Positions 6,698-10,769 of a stretch of 10,769 nucleotides of DNA are shown here, piece by piece. Under the pieces are notes generated by a model, which was not told where the DNA came from, ran no database searches, and was given only the letters and a program-made list of their open reading frames with translations. Source of the stretch: Coriobacteriaceae bacterium (GTDB taxonomy: Bacteria > Actinomycetota > Coriobacteriia > Coriobacteriales > Eggerthellaceae); the NCBI GenBank assembly GCA_015062635.1, contig SUUF01000068.1, forward strand, positions 1 through 10,769. The letters run 5' to 3'. Within the stretch, counting starts at the first letter, position 1; every line of letters begins with the position of its first letter. The position numbers and the translations under genes were made by a program.

Positions 6698-7468
6698 ATG
6701 CCGATAGCAGTGGCCTGCTACAAATGGGTGCTCGACGAAGATGAGATTCGCATCGGCAACGACCTTTCCGTCGACCTCGAGAAGGCGCACGGCAAGATCA
6801 GCCTGTTCGACCGCAGCGCCATCGAGGCGGCGACGAGGCTTGCCGAGTCACATGCGGAATTCACGCCGGTGGCGTTGACCTACGGCACCGACGATACCGA
6901 GAAGTCGCTGAAGGATGCGCTCTCGCGTGGGCTGGAAGTGGGGTATTGGGTAACATCGCCCGATGCGGCCGAATCGGATGGACGGGCGACGGCGAAGGCG
7001 CTTGCCGCGGCGATAGCCCGAATCGACGATGTGGCCCTCGTGTTCTGCGCCGAGGGCGCAAGCGACACCTATGCCCGTCAGGTGGGGCCGCGCTTGGGCG
7101 TTGAACTGGGGTGGCCGCTGGTGACCTCGGTTCTGAGCTTCGAGGTGGATGGCGATTCCGTCGTTGCCACGCGCAAGCTCGAAGACACCGTGCAAACGGT
7201 GCGGGTGAAGTGCCCAGCGGTCATCTGCGTGCTGCAAGAGGGCTTCGAGCCCCGCGCCGCCGGCCTGAAGGCCATCATGGCCGCGAACAAGAAGCCGAAA
7301 GAGCATATCGAGCTTGCGGATCTGGGCGTGGATGCAGCTGGCTTGTCGAAGCGCGTGGCATTGAAGGGCTTCTCGATGGAGCGCAAACACATCGTGATAG
7401 CCGAAGAGGATGTCGGATTGGCGGCCCGGGAGCTCGCGGGGGCCTTGCGGAAGGAAGGGGTGCTGTGA
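6698..7468 (+). CDS. etfB: Electron transfer flavoprotein, beta subunit
   Basis: This 256-residue EtfB/FixA-type protein forms the nucleotide-binding half of the cytoplasmic Etf heterodimer that accepts electrons from, or delivers them to, acyl-CoA dehydrogenases. Family marks: MPIAVACYKWVLDEDEIRI at the N-terminus, SLKDALSRGLEVGYWV, DTYARQVGPRLGVELGWPLVTSV, KLEDTVQTVRVKCPAVICVLQEGFEPRAA, and a C-terminal tail that would wrap onto EtfA. A two-residue insertion, DTYARQVGP against the common DTGQVGP, is visible. ATG 6698 is chosen because AGGAGG (6686-6691) lies 6 nt upstream; an upstream in-frame ATG at 6677 lacks that support. The stop overlaps the etfA start (TGATG), implying translational coupling. 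Whether this Etf bifurcates electrons cannot be told here. Confidence 0.93.
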   Translation: MPIAVACYKWVLDEDEIRIGNDLSVDLEKAHGKISLFDRSAIEAATRLAESHAEFTPVALTYGTDDTEKSLKDALSRGLEVGYWVTSPDAAESDGRATAKALAAAIARIDDVALVFCAEGASDTYARQVGPRLGVELGWPLVTSVLSFEVDGDSVVATRKLEDTVQTVRVKCPAVICVLQEGFEPRAAGLKAIMAANKKPKEHIELADLGVDAAGLSKRVALKGFSMERKHIVIAEEDVGLAARELAGALRKEGVL

Positions 7469-8376
7469 TGAGCGTGGCATTCATCTGCGCCGATAGCCCC
7501 GCCGCCAGCATCGAGCTGGTGGGTTTGGGCAACATGCTCGCAGCCGAGACGCATTGCCTTGCGTTCACCCCGGCCGATGCCGAGGCGCTGAATGATTGCG
7601 GGGCGAACAGCGTGGTGCTGCTCGAGGGCGCCGAGCGCCCGATAGAGGGGAACGCCGTGGGCATCGCGGCGCTTCTGAAGGAGCGTTTGGCCGACCTGTT
7701 CCTCGTGGGCGCGACTGCCCAAGGGCGCGATTTGGCCGCCCGCGTGGCCGCATACCTCGATTGCGCGATGGCGAGCGATGTGTCGTCGGTGGACATCGCC
7801 GGCGACGGGGTCGTGGTGACCCGCAACCTCTATGGCGGCACGGTGGTCGAGGAAGTCGCACTGCCGTTCCCGGCGGTGCTGACCGTGCCGGCCGGCGTGG
7901 GCGAGCCCGCATCGGGCGAAGCTCCCGTCGAGGCCGTTGCCGTCGAGTGGGACAATCGCGTGGAGCTCGTCGATGAGCAGCCCATCCAGAAGACGGGCAT
8001 CAACCTGAAGGAGGCGACGGTCGTCCTTGGCGTGGGCATGGGCTTCAAGCAGAAGGATGACCTGGCCCTGGCCGAAGAGGTGGCCGAAGCCATGGGTGCG
8101 GGCATCGGGTGCTCGCGTGCCTTGGTGGAAGAGCGCCATTGGCTGGCGCCCGAGCAGTACATCGGGTTGTCGGGGCTGAGCATCACCCCCGACCTGTACA
8201 TCGCGGTGGGCATTTCGGGCCAGGTGCAGCATGTGGCTGGAATCCGCGGGGCGAAGGTCATCGCCGCCATCAACGCCGACACGAACGCACCGATTTTCAA
8301 CGCGGCCGACTACGCGATCATCGGCGACCTGTACGAGGTGCTGCCGCAGCTTGCAAAGGCGGTTCGCGCGTTATAG
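7468..8376 (+). CDS. etfA: Electron transfer flavoprotein, alpha subunit
   Basis: This 302-residue EtfA/FixB-type protein carries the FAD domain. The C-terminal signature is clear: GISGQVQHVAGIRGAKVIAAINADTNAPIF followed by ADYAIIGDLYEVLPQL. The N-terminal domain shows VGATAQGRDLAARVAAYLDCAMASDV and TRNLYGGTVVEEV. In the FAD-domain motif usually written G-R-G-L-K, the Arg is Met (G190-M191-G192-F193-K194). That Arg lies near the flavin in characterised Etfs, so the redox potential may differ. The start overlaps the etfB stop, with GGAAGGGG upstream. Together with etfB and the acyl-CoA dehydrogenase it makes a self-contained electron-transfer module. No FixC/FixX or other quinone oxidoreductase is nearby. 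Confidence 0.93.
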   Translation: MSVAFICADSPAASIELVGLGNMLAAETHCLAFTPADAEALNDCGANSVVLLEGAERPIEGNAVGIAALLKERLADLFLVGATAQGRDLAARVAAYLDCAMASDVSSVDIAGDGVVVTRNLYGGTVVEEVALPFPAVLTVPAGVGEPASGEAPVEAVAVEWDNRVELVDEQPIQKTGINLKEATVVLGVGMGFKQKDDLALAEEVAEAMGAGIGCSRALVEERHWLAPEQYIGLSGLSITPDLYIAVGISGQVQHVAGIRGAKVIAAINADTNAPIFNAADYAIIGDLYEVLPQLAKAVRAL

Positions 8377-8405
8377 GGCACGGGCCGCCCCCGGGCGGCC
8401 TGCCC
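8376..8405 (+). other. GC-rich stem-loop between etfA and the decarboxylase-family gene
   Basis: GGCCGCC (8383-8389) pairs with GGCGGCC (8394-8400) across a 4-nt loop. GGGCA (8376-8380) pairs with TGCCC (8401-8405) outside a 2-nt bulge. The structure starts at the last base of the etfA stop codon. No U-run follows, so it is more likely a stability element or a partial attenuator that changes expression of downstream genes relative to etfBA. Confidence 0.45.
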
Positions 8406-8460
8406 GATACCCTGACGTTTCCGGCGCCCGATGCGCCGGCCATTCGAGAAAGGACGTGCC

Positions 8461-9291
8461 ATGGCACAGGTCAATTGGAAGAAATCACCAGAGGAAATCG
8501 CCTATTTCAAGGGCAATCCTATCGTCATGGGCGATGAGGAAGGCCTGTACTTCGCGTATGTGACCGACCCTGCGGCCCTTGCCGAGGCGCTGCCCCAGGG
8601 CATGGAGATGGTGTCGCCCGTGGTGTTCGGCTATGTCACCCATATCAAGGATCCGTCGTTCTGCATCGGTTATCACGAGGCGGCATTGATGACCATCGGC
8701 AACTTCGGCGGGCAGCCGGGCGTGTACCCGCTGGCATTTTTGCTCGACAAGGGCGATACCGGCACGTTCATGGGGCGCGATGTGCTGTCTATTCCGAAGA
8801 AGACGGCCGATTCCATCACGCTTACCCGTGACGGCGACAAGATTCATGCCAACGTGAAGCGCCTGGGCATCGACGTCATCGACATCACCGCTGAAGTCGG
8901 CGAGTTCAACGACCCGATGTGCGCGCAGGTGTTCGCCGCCCGCGAGCCCGGCGCGGTGGCGCCTGGCCTGAACTATTTCTACAAGTTCGCCGTTGACATG
9001 GGTTCTGACGGCGCGGTGAGCATCGGCGATGTGCGCCTGCTGGCATGCCCCATCACGATGACGTATCACACCTGGGAAAACGCGTCGGTGCAGGTGGCGC
9101 TGGGCGAATCGGTGGACGACCCGTGGGCGGCCTTGCCGGTGCTGAAGCCGCTCGGCGGCGGGTGGACTAACTTCGACTGCGCGATGAACGGCGTGGCCAA
9201 GGTCATCCCCATCGAGGGTGAGGCGGCGGAGGACACCATCGCCAAGAATTTCGCGGCGCGCTACGACCAGTACGCGATGAACGCAAAGTAA
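8461..9291 (+). CDS. Acetoacetate decarboxylase (ADC) family protein
   Basis: This 276-residue protein belongs to the ADC family, whose classical member forms a Schiff base between acetoacetate and an active-site lysine. Seen: the Lys pair K113-K114 in GRDVLSIPKK, corresponding to K115-K116 of Clostridium ADC, E73 in GYHEAAL corresponding to E76, and the family strand LYFAYVTDPAALAEALP. By my recalled alignment, the clostridial active-site R29 is replaced by G28, so the natural substrate may not be acetoacetate. Some family members act as aldolases or dehydratases through the same lysine chemistry. ATG 8461 has AAGGA 6 nt upstream and gives the expected N-terminus. It lies in the acyl-CoA dehydrogenase/Etf operon, after an 84-nt gap with a hairpin. 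Family is confident, function is not. Confidence 0.85.
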   Translation: MAQVNWKKSPEEIAYFKGNPIVMGDEEGLYFAYVTDPAALAEALPQGMEMVSPVVFGYVTHIKDPSFCIGYHEAALMTIGNFGGQPGVYPLAFLLDKGDTGTFMGRDVLSIPKKTADSITLTRDGDKIHANVKRLGIDVIDITAEVGEFNDPMCAQVFAAREPGAVAPGLNYFYKFAVDMGSDGAVSIGDVRLLACPITMTYHTWENASVQVALGESVDDPWAALPVLKPLGGGWTNFDCAMNGVAKVIPIEGEAAEDTIAKNFAARYDQYAMNAK

Positions 9292-9387
9292 AGCGGAAAG
9301 CCGCACGAGAAGAGAGGGAGGGGCGTCGTGCGACTGCAATGGCGAAAAGGGACGTTTCGAAGGTTCGTGGAGGAAAGGAGCCATACC

Positions 9388-10326
9388 ATGGCGATTAAGA
9401 ACGTTACCGTTGCCGGTGGTGGCGTGCTGGGCAGTCAAATTGCCCTGCAAAGCGCCTACTGCGGCATGAATGTGACCATTTGGGGACGCAGCGAGGAGTC
9501 GCATGAGCGCACGAAGCCGAAGCTCGAGCGCTATGCGGGCATCTATAAGCAAACGCTTGAGGAAACCAAGACGAACCCCGCGATTCGAGCGCGCGGCCTG
9601 TCCGACGAGGGCGCTACGGCCGAAGAGCTCGACGCGCTCATCGCGAAGGTCGACCCGGCGCTTGCTAGCATCAAGTTCACCACGAGCTACGAGGAGGCGG
9701 CCAAGGACGCCGACCTCATCATCGAGGCGGTCGTGGAAGATGCCGCGCAGAAAATCGCGTTTTACCAGGCCATCGCGCCGTTCATTCCCGAGCACACGCT
9801 GATGGTGACGAACAGCTCGTATATCGTGCCGAGCACGTTCGCGGAATACACGGGTTGCCCCGAGCGGTACCTGGCGATGCATTTCGCGAACGATATATAC
9901 CGCGGCAACACGGCCGAGATCATGCCGCACCCCGGCACCGACATGGACAACTACAACACGGTCGTCGACTTCGCGCGCGCCATCCGCATGGAGCCCATCT
10001 GCCTGTACAAGGAGCAGTTCGGGTATCTGCTGAACAGCCTGCTGCTGCCATGGTTCAGCGCCGCCGAGAACCTGTGGGCCGATGATATTTCCGACCCGCA
10101 GACCATCGACAAGGTCTGGATGCTCGCCACCGGCGCGCCGAGCGGCCCGTTCATGATCCTCGACACGGTGAGCCTGCCGACGATTTACGCGGTGCTGAAG
10201 ACCAACCCCGATGCGCAGGATCCGACCCATGTGAAGTACCGCTTGGCCCAGAAGCTGAAGGAGAAGATTGACAAGGGCGAGACCGGCGTGAATGCCGGCA
10301 AGGGATTCTACGACTACACGAAGTAG
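9388..10326 (+). CDS. 3-hydroxyacyl-CoA dehydrogenase family protein
   Basis: This 312-residue NAD(P)-dependent dehydrogenase resembles the short 3-hydroxyacyl/3-hydroxybutyryl-CoA dehydrogenases, which interconvert 3-hydroxyacyl-CoA and 3-oxoacyl-CoA. Seen: the Rossmann motif VAGGGVLGSQIA with GxGxxG at 10-15, DADLIIEAVVED, TNSSYIVPS, and a catalytic dyad H165/E177 spaced 12 apart as in human HAD (H158/E170). Also present are LLNSLLLPW (family position of the conserved Asn) and the C-terminal GKGFYDYTK. The usual HFFNP after the His is HFANDIYRGN, an atypical substrate-side loop. ATG 9388 is preferred because AAAGGAG lies 7 nt upstream and the Rossmann strand begins at once. An in-frame GTG at 9328 with its own GGGAGGGG would add 20 Arg-rich residues. 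It is the last gene of the operon, followed by a strong terminator. Confidence 0.9.
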   Translation: MAIKNVTVAGGGVLGSQIALQSAYCGMNVTIWGRSEESHERTKPKLERYAGIYKQTLEETKTNPAIRARGLSDEGATAEELDALIAKVDPALASIKFTTSYEEAAKDADLIIEAVVEDAAQKIAFYQAIAPFIPEHTLMVTNSSYIVPSTFAEYTGCPERYLAMHFANDIYRGNTAEIMPHPGTDMDNYNTVVDFARAIRMEPICLYKEQFGYLLNSLLLPWFSAAENLWADDISDPQTIDKVWMLATGAPSGPFMILDTVSLPTIYAVLKTNPDAQDPTHVKYRLAQKLKEKIDKGETGVNAGKGFYDYTK

Positions 10327-10354
10327 CGCGGTGGCTCCGGGACATGTCGGATTG

Positions 10355-10390
10355 GGGCCGCGACCCGCTATGGGTTGCGGCCCTTTCGTT
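10355..10390 (+). terminator. Rho-independent terminator of the acyl-CoA dehydrogenase operon
   Basis: GGGCCGCGACCC (10355-10366) pairs with GGGTTGCGGCCC (10372-10383) over 12 bp with one G-U wobble in plus-strand RNA, around a 5-nt loop. TTTCGTT follows directly. It starts 28 nt after the last stop codon. Confidence 0.9.
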
Positions 10391-10420
10391 GAATGCGGTA
10401 GGAGGGGTTTACCACGAGGT

Positions 10421-10623
10421 GGCGCCCACGGCGGGATGAGTTTCGCGGACGTATGCGACAACGAGTAGGCGGGCCATAGGCCCGCCGTCGCGAAATCTTC
10501 GATTTCGCCCTCTTATGAGCATCCAGGGGAGCACACGAGCGCGTTTGCGCGATGAGCAAAGCGACATCGCGCAAACCGCGAGCAGCGGACCGTGTCCGCG
10601 AAACCCATCCCGCCGCGGGCGCC
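10421..10623 (-). repeat. 203-bp multi-hairpin element with 30-bp terminal inverted repeats
   Basis: The ends 10421-10450 and 10594-10623 are reverse complements at 28 of 30 positions. Both exceptions are G-U pairs if the minus strand is transcribed, but A/C mismatches in plus-strand RNA. Inside lie perfect hairpins at 10468-10486 (8 bp, loop ATA), 10490-10508 (GCGAAATC/GATTTCGC, loop TTC) and 10543-10576 (12 bp, 10-nt loop, extendable by 3 bp past a bulge), plus GCGGAC/GTCCGC at 10585-10599. The last competes with the closing stem. The element fills the gap between two convergent genes, 14 nt after the stop of the minus-strand gene. It could be a miniature inverted-repeat or REP/BIME-like element, or a structured 3' RNA. 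No flanking target duplication is evident and no coding frame is credible inside. Confidence 0.85.
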
Positions 10624-10637
10624 CGTCCCTGGTTGAA

Positions 10638-10769
10638 TTACGCGTCCCTATGCATCGCGTTCACTTCGGCTTGGCTGAACACGGGGCCATCGAGGCAGAT
10701 GAAGCGCCCGCCGATGTTGCAGCGGCCGCATTTGCCCACGCCGCACTTCATGCGCATCTCGAGCGTGGT
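10638..10769 (-). CDS. C-terminus of an FAD/NAD(P)-binding, 2Fe-2S oxidoreductase subunit (partial)
   Basis: The last 43 codons of a minus-strand gene enter at the window edge and end at TAA (10640-10638). They contain MKCGVGKCGRCNIGGRFICLDGP with cysteines spaced C-x4-C-x2-C-x7-C. This is the C-terminal 2Fe-2S motif of the family that includes anaerobic sulfite reductase subunit B (AsrB), sulfhydrogenase gamma subunits and dihydroorotate dehydrogenase electron-transfer subunits. The following text DGPVFS is typical of the AsrB/hydrogenase-gamma branch. The FAD and NAD(P) domains lie outside the window, so the exact complex cannot be decided. It converges on the plus-strand operon. Confidence 0.85.
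   Translation of the reverse strand, partial: TTLEMRMKCGVGKCGRCNIGGRFICLDGPVFSQAEVNAMHRDA

Noticed and set aside
9328..9387. GTG start giving a 20-residue N-terminal extension of the hydroxyacyl-CoA dehydrogenase
   Set aside because: Although GGGAGGGG precedes it, the ATG at 9388 has its own AAAGGAG and starts directly at the Rossmann strand as in the family. The extension is Arg-rich and unlike family N-termini.
8485..10461. A 658-codon open frame on the minus strand opposite the decarboxylase-family and hydroxyacyl-CoA dehydrogenase genes
   Set aside because: It lies antisense to two well-recognised genes, runs through their terminator, and reads as Arg/His/Val-rich low-complexity protein without any family motif. 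Such frames are expected opposite GC-biased codons.
10368..10574. A 68-codon minus-strand frame inside the multi-hairpin element
   Set aside because: It spans the inverted repeats and the operon terminator, shows no motif, and its sequence is dictated by the palindromes.
10421..10623. CRISPR array or tRNA/rRNA in the structured gap
   Set aside because: There are no regularly spaced direct repeats, and no tRNA cloverleaf, T-loop signature or rRNA segment is visible. Symmetry is by inverted repeats only.

Overview
The window looks like chromosome from a high-GC anaerobic actinobacterium of the class Coriobacteriia, most likely a gut Eggerthellaceae relative. This is an inference. It rests on GC-rich codon use, a membrane-embedded LuxR-type regulator (about 12 helices plus a C-terminal HTH) of the sort abundant in that family, a MurT/GatD peptidoglycan amidation gene, and anaerobic flavin-linked metabolism. 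No marker gene fixes the genus.

Left part, minus strand, read right to left. A LuxR-family membrane regulator (5250-3751) is followed by an intergenic region with two tandem 67-68 bp repeats that each hold a terminator-like hairpin. Next come an ammonium transporter and its P-II partner (amtB 3475-2201, glnK 2138-1800), a hairpin-rich spacer, and one open frame from 1619 to the window edge. That frame encodes MurT (lipid II isoglutaminyl synthase) fused through a linker to the start of its glutaminase partner GatD, which are normally two proteins. The GlnK-like protein has Val at position 51, where the modified tyrosine normally sits.

Right part, plus strand. Divergent from the LuxR gene, across a 252-bp region with a 50-bp dyad, lies a five-gene operon: acyl-CoA dehydrogenase (5503-6660), electron-transfer flavoprotein beta and alpha (6698-7468, 7468-8376), an acetoacetate decarboxylase-family protein (8461-9291) and a 3-hydroxyacyl-CoA dehydrogenase-family protein (9388-10326). 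It closes with a strong intrinsic terminator. Together these suggest oxidation or reduction of an unidentified CoA ester with electrons passed through Etf, plus a hydroxyacyl/oxoacyl step and a Schiff-base (decarboxylase or aldolase-like) step, probably under control of the neighbouring regulator. Several members depart from family consensus at active-site motifs. No CoA ligase/transferase, enoyl-CoA hydratase, thiolase or ETF:quinone oxidoreductase is in view.

Right edge. Between the operon terminator and the 3' end of a convergent iron-sulfur flavoprotein subunit (10769-10638, partial) lies a 203-bp element (10421-10623). It has 30-bp terminal inverted repeats and four internal hairpins, and is either a miniature mobile/palindromic element or a structured RNA. 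It is the least explained object in the window.
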